From NCBI RefSeq assembly GCF_913055835.1, contig NZ_CAJXKQ010000001.1, positions 186,001 through 250,000 on the forward strand: a DNA stretch of 64,000 bases. Direction: 5' to 3'. Both the position numbers and the translations under genes were made by a program. This document shows, in pieces, positions 33,636 through 42,130 of the stretch. Position 1 is the stretch's first letter, and the number at the start of each line of letters is the position of its first letter. The DNA comes from an uncultured Marinobacter sp. Its GTDB lineage: Bacteria > Pseudomonadota > Gammaproteobacteria > Pseudomonadales > Oleiphilaceae. Below the pieces are notes generated by a model. It searched no databases, was not told where the DNA came from, and saw only the letters and a list, made by a program, of their open reading frames with translations.

Positions 33636-34733
33636 TCAGCCGGTGCGAGCCAACCGCTCGGGTGCCAGGCTGGCTCCGGCGGTGTGTTTTTTGAACCGTT
33701 CTTCCGCCAGTTCGTTGGCGATCTCCCCGGTGGGGCGCCCCGAGCGGTCGGAACGGTTGAAGATTTCGGTCAGGGTGTCGCCGATAGTCTCGACGTGGGC
33801 CCGAACGGTTTCCGGTGTGGCGCCGGTGCGCTCATAGAACACATCAATGATGCCACCGGCGTTGATGGCAAAGTCCGGTGCATAGAGAATGCCCCGGTCC
33901 CGCAGCATGGCATCATGCTCCGGGTGTTCCAGCAGGTTATTGGCCGCGCCGGCCACAATGCGAGCCTGCAGTTGGGGAATGCTGGCATCGTTCAGTACCG
34001 CGCCCATGGCGCAGGGCGCAACCACGTCTACCGGCAGGGACAGAATGTCCTCGGCGGCGGCCGGCCTGGCTCCCAGCTGATCCACTGCCCGCTGCATGTT
34101 GTCCTCGTGGATGTCATACACCCAGAGATCGGCGCCGGCGTCCTTGAGGTGTCTGGCCAGCCGGAAACCGACATTTCCGATGCCCTGAATGGCCACCTTC
34201 AAGCCGTTGAGGCTATCCCGCCCGAATTTGTGTTTCACCGCGGCTTTCAGGCCAATAAAAGTGCCATAGGCGGTTGCCGGTGAGGGGTCGCCGTTGCTGG
34301 GATTGCCGTCGAATCCGGTCCGCGAGGCGATGCCGGCAACGTGGCCAGTGTGTCGGCCCATGATCTTGAGGTCCGGTACGCTGGTGCCGGAATCCTCTGC
34401 CGCAATGTACTGACCGCCCAGGCTTTCCAGATGACGGCCCATGGCCTCCATCAACGCTTCGGTTTTCTGTTTGCGCGGGTCGCCAATAATCACCGACTTG
34501 CCGCCACCCAGGTCCAGGTTGGCCAGGGCGGATTTGTAGGTCATGCCCCGCGAAAGCCGCAAGACATCGCGTACCGCCTCTTCATCGGAGGCGTAGGGAA
34601 ACATCCGGCAGCCGCCCAGGGCAGGGCCTCGGGAGGTGTTATGGATGGCAACGATGGCCTTCAGGCCGGTTTCGGGATCGCAGAAAAAGGACAGATGTTC
34701 GTGGTTATCGAACTCGGGATGGCTGAATAGCAT
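33636..34733 (-). CDS. Leu/Phe/Val-type amino-acid dehydrogenase
   Basis: A 365-residue member of the Glu/Leu/Phe/Val dehydrogenase family; it deaminates a branched-chain amino acid to the 2-oxo acid with NAD. Landmarks: [15 protein letters not shown], the catalytic lysine in [16 protein letters not shown], the [13 protein letters not shown] segment and the Rossmann loop [15 protein letters not shown]. Length fits leucine dehydrogenase rather than the longer glutamate enzymes. I chose the ATG at 34733, with GGAGAGGATTTCACC upstream, not the GTG at 34751. A LiuR-like operator lies in the promoter region. Confidence 0.93.
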   Translation of the reverse strand: MLFSHPEFDNHEHLSFFCDPETGLKAIVAIHNTSRGPALGGCRMFPYASDEEAVRDVLRLSRGMTYKSALANLDLGGGKSVIIGDPRKQKTEALMEAMGRHLESLGGQYIAAEDSGTSVPDLKIMGRHTGHVAGIASRTGFDGNPSNGDPSPATAYGTFIGLKAAVKHKFGRDSLNGLKVAIQGIGNVGFRLARHLKDAGADLWVYDIHEDNMQRAVDQLGARPAAAEDILSLPVDVVAPCAMGAVLNDASIPQLQARIVAGAANNLLEHPEHDAMLRDRGILYAPDFAINAGGIIDVFYERTGATPETVRAHVETIGDTLTEIFNRSDRSGRPTGEIANELAEERFKKHTAGASLAPERLARTG

Positions 34734-34884
34734 GGTGAAATCCTCTCCCACCGGGCCGGATCTCGGCTTGAGCGGGTATCTTGTTCTTGTCGACCGGCTT
34801 GTGGCCGGCGTTCCGATTTCAGGTGTCCGATATTTCCATTGGGTTTACCGATGGAGGATGCCCTTTTGGGGCTGGACGAAAAAT

Positions 34885-34913
34885 AAACTAGCCGCATTTA
34901 ACGTTAACGTCAA
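34885..34913 (-). promoter_or_regulatory. Promoter with LiuR-like dyad upstream of leucine dehydrogenase
   Basis: TTGACG (34913-34908, minus strand) and TAGTTT (34890-34885) are 17 bases apart. The 16-base dyad TTGACGTTAACGTTAA (34898-34913), palindromic but for one pair, covers the -35 and most of the spacer. A MerR-type repressor such as LiuR, which controls branched-chain amino-acid catabolism in gammaproteobacteria, is the best candidate. The 309-base gap has no gene; the transcript leader would be about 145 bases. Confidence 0.5.
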
Positions 34914-35060
34914 CATGCAAAAGCGAACGATTAGAAACAGGCGTCATATGCTTTCCCGGCTTATCGTAAAACGATTCCAGCAATCATGGGGTTACAGCAT
35001 TCCGGTCATTTATACTGGGAGTAACGAATCGAAACTCAGAGTTCTGAGTGGAGGTGAACC

Positions 35061-35603
35061 ATGAAACGGCTCTTCTATCTTGTGGATTCCATCGATAGCC
35101 TTGATGAAATCTCTGAAGACCTGCACGAGCGTGGGATCACAGACTGGCGTTTTCATATTGTCAGCAAGGATGAAGCTGGCCTGTATGCCCATCGCCTGCA
35201 TTCAGCCAGTGTGCTGGACAGGACCGATCTGCCAAGGTTTGTCGAGCGCGGCATGATCATTGGCGCATTGTTTACGCTGTTTTTTGTCGTTCCCCTGGCA
35301 ACCTGGGGCGGGCTTGGCTGGCCGCTGGCCGCCTATGTGGCCATGGGTGCGTTTGCCATCATTGCCGGCGGCTGGCTCGGTGGCTTTGGCGGTATTGGTA
35401 CCGAGAATTACCGAATCCGAAAATACCATGGTGACATTGAGGCCGGCCGGCATCTGGTCATGGTTGACGTGCCCCGGCCCGATCTGGAGGAGATGAAGCG
35501 GCTGATGGCCCGCAATCATCCCGAAGCAGAGCTGCAGGGTGAGGGCAGCAGTTTCAACAACCCGTTTGCAGCAGGAGACGGGCGCGTACACGTCGTCCAT
35601 TAG
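35061..35603 (+). CDS. Two-pass membrane protein of unknown function
   Basis: A 180-residue protein. Residues 1-60 look like a small soluble alpha/beta domain (KRLFYLVDSIDSLDEISEDL, then DWRFHIVSKD), which recalls the general-stress-protein-17M/DUF1269 style. Two hydrophobic segments follow (about 64-82 and 86-112, glycine-rich GGWLGGFGGIG), then a polar tail with a ferredoxin-like LVMVDVPRPDLEEMKRLM. GAGTGGAGGTGAACC precedes the ATG, a strong ribosome site. I do not recognise a function. Transcription could continue into azlC but a hairpin lies between. Confidence 0.72.
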   Translation: MKRLFYLVDSIDSLDEISEDLHERGITDWRFHIVSKDEAGLYAHRLHSASVLDRTDLPRFVERGMIIGALFTLFFVVPLATWGGLGWPLAAYVAMGAFAIIAGGWLGGFGGIGTENYRIRKYHGDIEAGRHLVMVDVPRPDLEEMKRLMARNHPEAELQGEGSSFNNPFAAGDGRVHVVH

Positions 35604-35647
35604 TCGCAGGTGCGGTGGGTTCTTCGGAAACTACCTATACGCGTTTC

Positions 35648-35670
35648 GGGGAAACTGACCTAGTTTCCCC
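35648..35670 (+). other. Hairpin abutting the azlC start codon
   Basis: GGGGAAACT and AGTTTCCCC form a perfect 9-bp stem with a GACCT loop, ending two bases before the azlC ATG. No U-run follows. It might end the upstream transcript or mask the azlC start region. A short GGAAACTACC patch upstream suggests the stem overlaps a degenerate repeat. Confidence 0.5.
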
Positions 35671-35672
35671 TG

Positions 35673-36431
35673 ATGTCTGTCGCTTCCTACTCTTATCAGC
35701 TTCAGCCGGCCCGGGTACGGGTGGAGTTTTTTCGGCTACTTCCCATCTCATTGTTCGTGGTGGCGTTTGGTGCTGCCTTTGGATTGGCAGCGACCCAGAA
35801 AGGCCTTGAACCGCTCCAGGCCGTGCTGATGAGTGCCACGGTCTTTGCCGGGGCCTCCCAGTTTGCCGCCGTCGATATGTGGGGCGCTGAAGTCTCTGTG
35901 CTCCCGATGATTGCCGTGGTCTTTGCCATCAACTCCCGCCATCTTCTTATGGGCGCGTCGTTGTACCCGATGCTGAGAGATGTCTCGCCGGGCAAGCGTT
36001 ACGGTCTCTTGCTGCTGCTGACAGACGCCAACTGGGCGGTCTCTGCCCAGGAGTACCAGAGTGGTCGTCGCAATCTGGAGGTGATCCTCGGTGGTGGTCT
36101 CGCCCTGTGGCTGGCCTGGATCATCGGCACCGGCCTGGGCGTCTATTTTGGTGGGCTGCTGCAGAACCCCAAGGCTCTCGGGCTGGATATGGTCCTGGGC
36201 TGCTTCCTGTTGGCCATGGCTTTGGGCGGCAAGAAATCACCCAGGGTGCTCGTGGCCTGGACAGTGGCCGCAGTGGCATCACTGGCGGCCTGGAAATGGC
36301 TGCCGCCCAATACCCATGTGGTGGTCGGCGCCCTGGCCGGCGGTGCTATCGGGTTCTTCTGGCTGGAGCAAAAGCCTGCCACCGATGAGGGAGATGCGGC
36401 AGATGGGGAGGGTGGCGCCCATGACCGTTGA
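35673..36431 (+). CDS. azlC: AzlC-family branched-chain amino-acid exporter, large subunit
   Basis: A 252-residue membrane protein with about six to seven hydrophobic segments. SATVFAGASQFAAVDMW and AINSRHLLMGASLYP are AzlC/YgaZ signatures. With AzlD it forms a two-component exporter of branched-chain amino acids. No ribosome site precedes the ATG, which directly follows a hairpin; a start further downstream cannot be excluded. A hydrophilic tail (ATDEGDAADGEGGAHDR) overlaps the azlD start. The neighbouring leucine dehydrogenase makes a link to branched-chain amino acids plausible. Confidence 0.9.
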   Translation: MSVASYSYQLQPARVRVEFFRLLPISLFVVAFGAAFGLAATQKGLEPLQAVLMSATVFAGASQFAAVDMWGAEVSVLPMIAVVFAINSRHLLMGASLYPMLRDVSPGKRYGLLLLLTDANWAVSAQEYQSGRRNLEVILGGGLALWLAWIIGTGLGVYFGGLLQNPKALGLDMVLGCFLLAMALGGKKSPRVLVAWTVAAVASLAAWKWLPPNTHVVVGALAGGAIGFFWLEQKPATDEGDAADGEGGAHDR

Positions 36432-36732
36432 AACCACCACCGCCGGTATCTTCCTGCTGATCGCGATCATGACGGTGGTCACCCTGACGACCCGTTTCGG
36501 CGGCGCGTTCCTCATGTCGTTTGTAAAGATCAATCCCCGGATCGAAAGCTTTATCAACACCATGGCCAGTTCGGTTCTGATTGCGATTATTGTGCCCATG
36601 GCCTTCAGCGGCGATGTTGGGGCAGTGGCTGCACTGGTTGTCACAGCGGTGATCATGCTGGCTCTGCGCAAGCCCCTGCCAGCGATAGGTGCGGGCATCG
36701 CCGCCGCCGGTATTGTTCGTTATCTGGCGTAA
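36421..36732 (+). CDS. azlD: AzlD-family branched-chain amino-acid exporter, small subunit
   Basis: A 103-residue, four-helix membrane protein (MTVETTTAGIFLLIAIM, then LTTRFGGAFLMSFVKINPR). The TTRF/INPRIESF stretch and a length near 100 residues match AzlD/YgaH. Its ATG overlaps the azlC stop by 11 bases (CCC-ATG-ACC-GTT-GA), so translation is coupled to azlC. The reading frame extends far upstream inside azlC, but no start there is credible. Confidence 0.88.
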   Translation: MTVETTTAGIFLLIAIMTVVTLTTRFGGAFLMSFVKINPRIESFINTMASSVLIAIIVPMAFSGDVGAVAALVVTAVIMLALRKPLPAIGAGIAAAGIVRYLA

Positions 36733-36762
36733 CCTCCAGAATTGAAAGTGATTAAAATCTGC

Positions 36763-36789
36763 TCAAGTTTAACGGCGCCGGGCCGATAC
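36763..36789 (+). promoter_or_regulatory. Sigma-28 (FliA)-type promoter
   Basis: TCAAGTTT - 11 bases - GCCGATAC matches the flagellar sigma-28 consensus TAAAGTTT-N11-GCCGATAA at 14 of 16 positions with exact spacing. It ends 31 bases before the start codon of the Ca-loop protein, and there is no other promoter-like pair in the 88-base gap. Confidence 0.75.
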
Positions 36790-36820
36790 ACCTGTGTAGT
36801 GATTACAGGTACCCGCAGCC

Positions 36821-38137
36821 ATGATTTCCTCCAGCCAGATTTCGCTTTTCCAGGACAGTTCCCGCCAGGTATCGGCTTTCGACAGCACCCAACTGCGCAT
36901 TAACCGGCAAGCGCCAGCGCCCCAGGCCAATGGGAATGCCGTGGGCTCTGAACTGACACTCATGCGCCAGGCGGCCTACCGTTACAGCAGCCAGGAGCAG
37001 CTCGCTTTCAGCGGCAGCAGTACGGTGACCAGTGGAGAAGGTCAGCAAAGTGTGTTCACCAGCGCCCAGCTTGCCGAGAAAACCTCAGAGCTGTTTCTGA
37101 TGGGCCAGCAGGCGCTGAGTGTAAGTCGCGCAGCGCTCGGTGGTGATGCCGGTGTCGAGGGTCGCGGCAGCCTTTCGGTTTCAGCCGGACGCTACATGTT
37201 CTACTCCGAGAGTGAATCCAGAAGCTTTGCCTCCACCGGCACCATAAGCCTCGAAAACGGTGAAACCGTTGATTTTACACTCTCCCTGCGACAGTCACAG
37301 TCCAGAACCTACGAGTACTCGGAGCTGGTGCAGATCCAGGAGCGGCCGCTCACCGATCCTCTGGTGATCAACTTCGGCAATGCCACTGCGCGCCTGACCG
37401 ACACGCTGTTCGAATTCGATCTGAACGGCGACGGAGAAACCGGCCAGTTCGCCTCATTGGGCAGCGGAAGCGGGTATCTGGTGCTGGATCGCAATGGCAA
37501 CGGCAAGGTGGACGACGGTTCCGAGCTGTTCGGCCCCCAGAGCGGATCAGGCTTCGGTGAGTTGGCCCGATTCGACGACGATGGCAACCGCTGGATTGAT
37601 GCCAATGACGAGATCTTTCAGTCGCTCTCCGTATGGGTTCAAACCGCGGACGGCTCGCAGTCTCTCAAATCCCTCTCGGAAGTCGGGGTTCAGGCCCTGT
37701 ATGTGGACAATGTCGAAGACCGCTTCACCCTTGCCAACAGCCAGGGTGTACCTCTGGGACAGATCAAGAGTTCCGGCATTTACCTGACCACCGATGGCGA
37801 GGTCCGCACCCTCGAAGAAATCGACCTGGCAGAGCAGAACACGGTCGAAGCGCCGGCTTCTGAGACAATCCTGAGCTCTGACCGTGGCTCTTCAGATCGC
37901 AGTGGCAATGGTCTGGTGGCTGCCCGCGTGGAAGCAATCCGCTCGGCGCTCGAGAAGCTGAACGAAATCCGCGAAAAACAGAAAGCGTTCATCGAAGAAT
38001 CCAAAGACTCTGGCAAACCCGAATCACCGCTTGTTGATTACCTGAAACTGATCGACAGAATGCGCCTGGAGATGCTGAACAGCCAGGACGAGAAGAAGCA
38101 GGCGGCGAGCCGGTATCTGGAGTTTGCAGCACTTTAG
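36821..38137 (+). CDS. Calcium-loop (EF-hand/RTX-like) protein under a flagellar promoter
   Basis: A 438-residue protein of unknown function. A low-complexity, Ser/Gln-rich N-terminal half has no signal peptide. The middle holds three Asp-rich loops: DLNGDGETGQ, DRNGNGKVDDGSELFGP and DDDGNRWIDANDEI, like the LVLDRNGDG units of RTX/FrpC-type secreted proteins, which bind Ca. The C-terminal 90 residues form a charged helix (VEAIRSALEKLNEIREKQKAF). Being preceded by a sigma-28 promoter, it is probably a late flagellar-class gene. It overlaps the convergent LuxR gene by 4 bases. Secretion route unknown. Confidence 0.78.
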   Translation: MISSSQISLFQDSSRQVSAFDSTQLRINRQAPAPQANGNAVGSELTLMRQAAYRYSSQEQLAFSGSSTVTSGEGQQSVFTSAQLAEKTSELFLMGQQALSVSRAALGGDAGVEGRGSLSVSAGRYMFYSESESRSFASTGTISLENGETVDFTLSLRQSQSRTYEYSELVQIQERPLTDPLVINFGNATARLTDTLFEFDLNGDGETGQFASLGSGSGYLVLDRNGNGKVDDGSELFGPQSGSGFGELARFDDDGNRWIDANDEIFQSLSVWVQTADGSQSLKSLSEVGVQALYVDNVEDRFTLANSQGVPLGQIKSSGIYLTTDGEVRTLEEIDLAEQNTVEAPASETILSSDRGSSDRSGNGLVAARVEAIRSALEKLNEIREKQKAFIEESKDSGKPESPLVDYLKLIDRMRLEMLNSQDEKKQAASRYLEFAAL

Positions 38138-39222
38138 TCGCCGGTGGTCGATCCGGTAGGGCTGGCATTCCCCCAGAGGAAGCAATTCATCAGGTCTGTT
38201 TTGCAGTCCACGCCCAGTTTCGCGTAAAGATTCCCAACGTGGGTAATGATCGAATGGCGTGAAATTTTCCAGAGGCTCGCCATATCTGCGAAAGACATAC
38301 CAGAAGCCAGTCCACAGGCTACCTGAAGCTGTCGCCTCGAAATCGATCGATGATGAAGTTCACGAAACATTTTCAGGCTGAACGGAATGCATCTTTCTGA
38401 AACGAGCGCGAGTTGGCCCGGTTGGTTTGTGGGCTGTATATGTATACGGAATTGGCCCCAGGCATTATCAATCAGCTGATAATGTGGCCCTGGGCTTTTG
38501 TCCTCAACGCTCAACGCAAGGTTGGATGGCAGGTCGCTGGAGAAGGTGGTGGCCTCTTGCCCGGGGGCATTCTGGTTCAGCATTGTGCAATGCTGCCTGA
38601 AGATCGCGGTGCTCTGGCCCAGTCCAGACTGTGACGACCAGATACCCATGCCAGGTGGGCCGGAGGCGATGGCCGGTGCAGTGCCCGCAGAATCGCCGGA
38701 GATAATTGTGCCAATGCGTGGAGCAGCCTCGTTCAGCCAGTCCAGTTCATGAGGGGCGAAGGGTGGGTCCTGTTCACCACGGAAAACCACCAATCCGCCA
38801 ACAGGCTTGGTGTTTGCTGTTACGACGATTCGGGCCAGATCGGAAATGCCCCATGGAGCGAGCATGTACTGGTAGGCCTCTGTTTTCTGAAATTCCGGGT
38901 AGCTCATCTGAAGTACATCCGAAAGGGTCTGGGCCCCGAAACTTCCATCCATGTCTTCGCGAAAGGTGGAGCCGCCAACCTGGCGCTCCCGGGCAGAGTT
39001 GGCGTAATGCCGCGCGTAATGGGCGATGCCGTTCTCGAGGTCGATCAGGCTCGAATAAGCACCGGCCACCGAGCCGTCGCGGCTTGACCAGAGCAACAAA
39101 CTGCCCGCCCCGGGGATCGCCTGATCGACGATCCCGAGTACATCCGGGACCGCAGCGGCGGCGGGCAGCTGAAGCTGGCTGATTATTTCAAGTTTTTCAA
39201 GCGAATTGACTGACACAGGCAC
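38134..39222 (-). CDS. LuxR-family transcriptional regulator
   Basis: A 362-residue protein. The C-terminal LuxR helix-turn-helix is clear: QVACGLASGMSFADMASLWK and ISRHSIITHVGNLYAKLG (about 295-335). The long N-terminal part has no domain I can name; it might be a divergent GAF/PAS-like sensor. The likely start is a GTG at 39222, or the GTG two codons later, as no ATG lies in this frame; there is no good ribosome site. The gene starts 8 bases after the stop of the big lipoprotein gene on the same strand, so it may be translated from that mRNA. Confidence 0.82.
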   Translation of the reverse strand: MPVSVNSLEKLEIISQLQLPAAAAVPDVLGIVDQAIPGAGSLLLWSSRDGSVAGAYSSLIDLENGIAHYARHYANSARERQVGGSTFREDMDGSFGAQTLSDVLQMSYPEFQKTEAYQYMLAPWGISDLARIVVTANTKPVGGLVVFRGEQDPPFAPHELDWLNEAAPRIGTIISGDSAGTAPAIASGPPGMGIWSSQSGLGQSTAIFRQHCTMLNQNAPGQEATTFSSDLPSNLALSVEDKSPGPHYQLIDNAWGQFRIHIQPTNQPGQLALVSERCIPFSLKMFRELHHRSISRRQLQVACGLASGMSFADMASLWKISRHSIITHVGNLYAKLGVDCKTDLMNCFLWGNASPTGSTTGD

Positions 39223-39230
39223 TCATGAGG

Positions 39231-40817
39231 TTATTGTGAATTGACCTCCAGAGTGTAGTCGACCTGACCGGGCGATGGCCGGAAGCTATCCCGGTTAAAG
39301 CCCGGCAGGAAGTTGATGACTTTCAGATAGTACTCACCAGCATCGAGGCTGGTTTCGATGGTTTGGTTGCACTTTCCCTCCTCCCAGTCGCGGGCTATCT
39401 GGTTGGAAAACCCGTCTTCATAAAGTTCGAGGCGAAGTCCACCATTGTCAGTACCACAGGGAAAGTCGGTCGCTGTAATCGTGTATTTGCCCTGGCCAAC
39501 AGTAAACCTGTAGAAACTCTCGTCACTGGTCTGAATCAACCGTCCTACTGTCGCATCCACCTTCTGGTTGATCGGAATTTCCCGGGCAGCTGTTGTTGAT
39601 TCAGAGCCTTCCGAAACACGCGTGGCGTTGAGGGTAAACCGTGCGACCGGCCCATTCTCATCGTCTTTCTCCACGACAGGGCGAACGTAGTATTTCTCGT
39701 TGGCATCCAGACGGAATGTGGTTACGTCTTCTACACCACAAAAGAAACCATCTGCATCGCTATCGCCGAGTTCTGATGCATTCAGGTCAGGTTCACTGTA
39801 GACCGTCCAGCGGCAACTGCCCGTATTGTCGTCATCTACGCTGTTATCACCGAATAGTTCGATGGTGTAGTGGCCTTTTACCAGAGGAACGAAGATCACG
39901 AACTCGCCACTGTCATCAAGATGATCGCCTCTGAAGGTGGTGTTCTCACAGAATACCCGCGGGTTATCCAGCTTTGCTGCAGTGCATGCGTCCAGGAGCC
40001 AGGCAAAACCGCCACCCCCGGCGGCATTAGGTGGTGTCACGCCATACTGGTTTTGAAGAGCCAGGCGGGCGTTCTCAAGTAACTCATCCGACCCGGCATC
40101 GTTGATGGCCGCGAGTTCATCCGCGCCGTCGCCGTTGATGCGTCCGTCATCGGCAAAGTCGGCGGCCAGGGTATCAAGCCCCGCTTGACCGATGTCTGCA
40201 TCCAGGGAAGCCGCTGAGAACAGGAGCAGGTTTGCGCTGTCTGATTCAAGCTCGTCCCTGGCGTTCAGAAGGTTCAGATCAGCCGGCGCGCTGCTTAATC
40301 CGAAGGCGGCCTGAGCATCCGATCGGGCCTGGGTGAGAGCACTGTCGAAGTCGGTGCCGCCGGCCATGAGAGATCGTGTCCGGGCTGCTGTAAAGTGAGT
40401 AAAAAGGTTGACGTTGGCATTTGGCGGCGTCGATTCCAAAACCCGGATTACCGCTTCCAGTGTGCGCGAGCTGGTCGAGAAGTTGGCGGCAGTTTCGTCA
40501 AAATATTCACCTTGCATGCGCAGCAGGGTGGGGCCGGTCCAGGGGATTTCCTCGAATTGGTACTGCCCATTCTCGGCAATGGTTCCATCCAGCTGTTGGT
40601 TTCCAGTCGTGCCGTCGTTGGCCAGGATAATGGCTTCGGCGGTGCCCCCCGCCCGAAACGGACCCTTCTGGGCCACGCCGGTCTCTGTGGCTTCCGGGGT
40701 GTCAGGGTTTTCTGGTGTGGTGCTGGCAATCGGGTCAGAGTCATTATCACAGCCTGTAAGTGCAAGGCTGCCACTGAACGCCAGAATGGCGCAGAATCCG
40801 GTTTTTATGTGAAACAT
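39231..40817 (-). CDS. Large predicted lipoprotein of unknown function
   Basis: A 528-residue protein with a lipoprotein signal: SLALTG-Cys23, followed by DNDSD, which has Asp at position +2 and so may be retained in the inner membrane by the E. coli rule. The mature protein begins with a proline/threonine-rich linker, then GVAQKGPFRAGGTAEAIILANDGTT, a pattern shared with some carboxypeptidase-regulatory-like secreted proteins. Two later beta-rich repeats (GHYTIELFGDN and GKYTITATDFPCGTDNGGLRLELY; a GEYYLKVINFLPGF end) recall PPC-type domains. AAGGAGAAACACG gives a strong ribosome site. Likely surface-exposed. Confidence 0.78.
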   Translation of the reverse strand: MFHIKTGFCAILAFSGSLALTGCDNDSDPIASTTPENPDTPEATETGVAQKGPFRAGGTAEAIILANDGTTGNQQLDGTIAENGQYQFEEIPWTGPTLLRMQGEYFDETAANFSTSSRTLEAVIRVLESTPPNANVNLFTHFTAARTRSLMAGGTDFDSALTQARSDAQAAFGLSSAPADLNLLNARDELESDSANLLLFSAASLDADIGQAGLDTLAADFADDGRINGDGADELAAINDAGSDELLENARLALQNQYGVTPPNAAGGGGFAWLLDACTAAKLDNPRVFCENTTFRGDHLDDSGEFVIFVPLVKGHYTIELFGDNSVDDDNTGSCRWTVYSEPDLNASELGDSDADGFFCGVEDVTTFRLDANEKYYVRPVVEKDDENGPVARFTLNATRVSEGSESTTAAREIPINQKVDATVGRLIQTSDESFYRFTVGQGKYTITATDFPCGTDNGGLRLELYEDGFSNQIARDWEEGKCNQTIETSLDAGEYYLKVINFLPGFNRDSFRPSPGQVDYTLEVNSQ

Positions 40818-40892
40818 CGTGTTTCTCCTTTAGCTACTCCTTTGCATGAGCCGCGGGCTCAAGAGTCAGCATAGGGAAACGCATTTGCATTG

Positions 40893-40914
40893 CCTTCCCC
40901 TTGCATAGGGAAGG
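40893..40914 (-). terminator. Hairpin after DUF3750 gene
   Basis: CCTTCCC and GGGAAGG form a 7-bp stem with an 8-base loop just past the DUF3750 stop (minus strand) and before the lipoprotein promoter region. There is no T-run, so it is a weak terminator candidate. Confidence 0.35.
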
Positions 40915-40922
40915 ACTTTGGT

Positions 40923-41687
40923 TCAATTGGTTGGCATCGGATTCGGGTTCCTCAGGGACAGATCGCCCAGCCCGGGAAGTTTTATCCCCAGTGCTGCGGG
41001 ATTTACACCGAACGACAGCCCGAGAATGTTGACCTCCAGGCCTTCCCTGGCGCCCACGAGTAGGCCAAGGTAGCCGCCTGCGGAAAACTGAAAGCCGGCA
41101 CCTCCCGGTACTTCTGCAATAAGGCGCTCACCCAGGTAGTCCTTACCGATGGCATGGGCGGGAAGCGCGACATCGAGTCCCGGAACCTCCCTGATTACCC
41201 AGGCCACGAAGGTATTGCTGTTCGGGCCTGGCCAGGCTTCGTACTCGGTCGGGTAGGGGTAGGACTCCACTGCCTCGTAGATGTCGGGAATAAGCTTTTC
41301 TGCCTCTTCTCCGCGGATATCGGCATAGAGTTCCGGCTTCGCGCCATACCAGTGCCTGTCCGGTTCACCCGGCCTGGAATTAACCACGTAGCTGCGCCAG
41401 CCAGTAACCTCATGAACCCGGTAGTGGCTGGCACCTTTTTCCTTGGTGGCTATCCAGGTGTGCACGGCAAAGTAACCACGCCAGCTCCAGGCCCTGGCGC
41501 CATAAACCTGGACGATGGCTTCCTCAGCCTGCTCTGGCAAAGGCGCAATCCGGGCACTCTCCCGGGTGGCTGTTTGCCAGCTCTCCGCACCCTGCAGGCT
41601 ACCGCTGGTGGCAAGCAGGATAGGGCCAGAAAGCAGCAGGAGCAGGGCCCCGACAAACCAGCCGATGTATTTCAGAAATCGTTTCAT
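40923..41687 (-). CDS. DUF3750-family membrane-anchored protein
   Basis: A 254-residue protein. An N-terminal membrane anchor (YIGWFVGALLLLLSGPILLA) is followed by a periplasmic domain containing QVYGARAWSWRGYFAVHTWIATKEKG, VVNSRPGEPDRHWYGAKPELYADIRG and PNSNTFVAWVIREVPGL. The H-T-W and S-N-T residues with a Cys-free core look like a papain-like or NlpC-type scaffold, but I cannot assign a reaction. I started at the ATG 41687; the 59 codons before it look non-coding. It is divergent from the dodecin gene. Confidence 0.75.
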   Translation of the reverse strand: MKRFLKYIGWFVGALLLLLSGPILLATSGSLQGAESWQTATRESARIAPLPEQAEEAIVQVYGARAWSWRGYFAVHTWIATKEKGASHYRVHEVTGWRSYVVNSRPGEPDRHWYGAKPELYADIRGEEAEKLIPDIYEAVESYPYPTEYEAWPGPNSNTFVAWVIREVPGLDVALPAHAIGKDYLGERLIAEVPGGAGFQFSAGGYLGLLVGAREGLEVNILGLSFGVNPAALGIKLPGLGDLSLRNPNPMPTN

Positions 41688-41880
41688 GAACCAAGTCCGG
41701 GACGTGAGGATAACGGGGACTCCTGCAGACGCAGAAAGTTCCGGTACAGGACATTCATTGTAGTGAACAGATACGTCACCCGTTAGTTGACGGATGAGGA
41801 GGTTGCCGGGCCGTGGTTTGCTGGCACCAGGCTTCTCTTCTAGGCTCAAAGGTACAAGTTGCAATTTTCAGGAGGATTTT

Positions 41881-42096
41881 ATGTCGGACCATCATGTCTA
41901 CAAAAAAGTGGAAATTGTCGGTTCTTCGAAGAAAAGCATTGAAGATGCAATCGAGAACGCACTTGAGGAGTGCGGAAAGAGTGTCCGCAACATGGAGTGG
42001 TTTGAGGTAACAGAAACCCGCGGCCATATTGTCGACGGCAAGGTCGGCCATTACCAGGTTGTGATGAAAGTAGGTTTCCGTATCGCTGACAGCTGA
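41881..42096 (+). CDS. Dodecin
   Basis: A 71-residue protein of the dodecin family. Dodecamers store flavins and sometimes CoA. The pattern VYKKVEIVGSSKKSIEDAI, then MEWFEVTETRGHIVDGKVGHYQV and VMKVGFRI, with the flavin-stacking Trp in MEWFEV, is complete. CAGGAGGATTTT precedes the ATG, a strong ribosome site; an upstream in-frame extension is not coding-like. It is followed 34 bases later by pncA and then pncB on the same strand, so co-transcription is likely. Confidence 0.93.
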   Translation: MSDHHVYKKVEIVGSSKKSIEDAIENALEECGKSVRNMEWFEVTETRGHIVDGKVGHYQVVMKVGFRIADS

Positions 42097-42130
42097 AATT
42101 GACAGAAACGGATAATCCGGGAGGTTTGAC

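Noticed and set aside
36091..36420. Upstream extension of the azlD frame
   Set aside because: Lies in azlC coding sequence and has no membrane-protein character; the ATG at 36421 gives the standard AzlD length.
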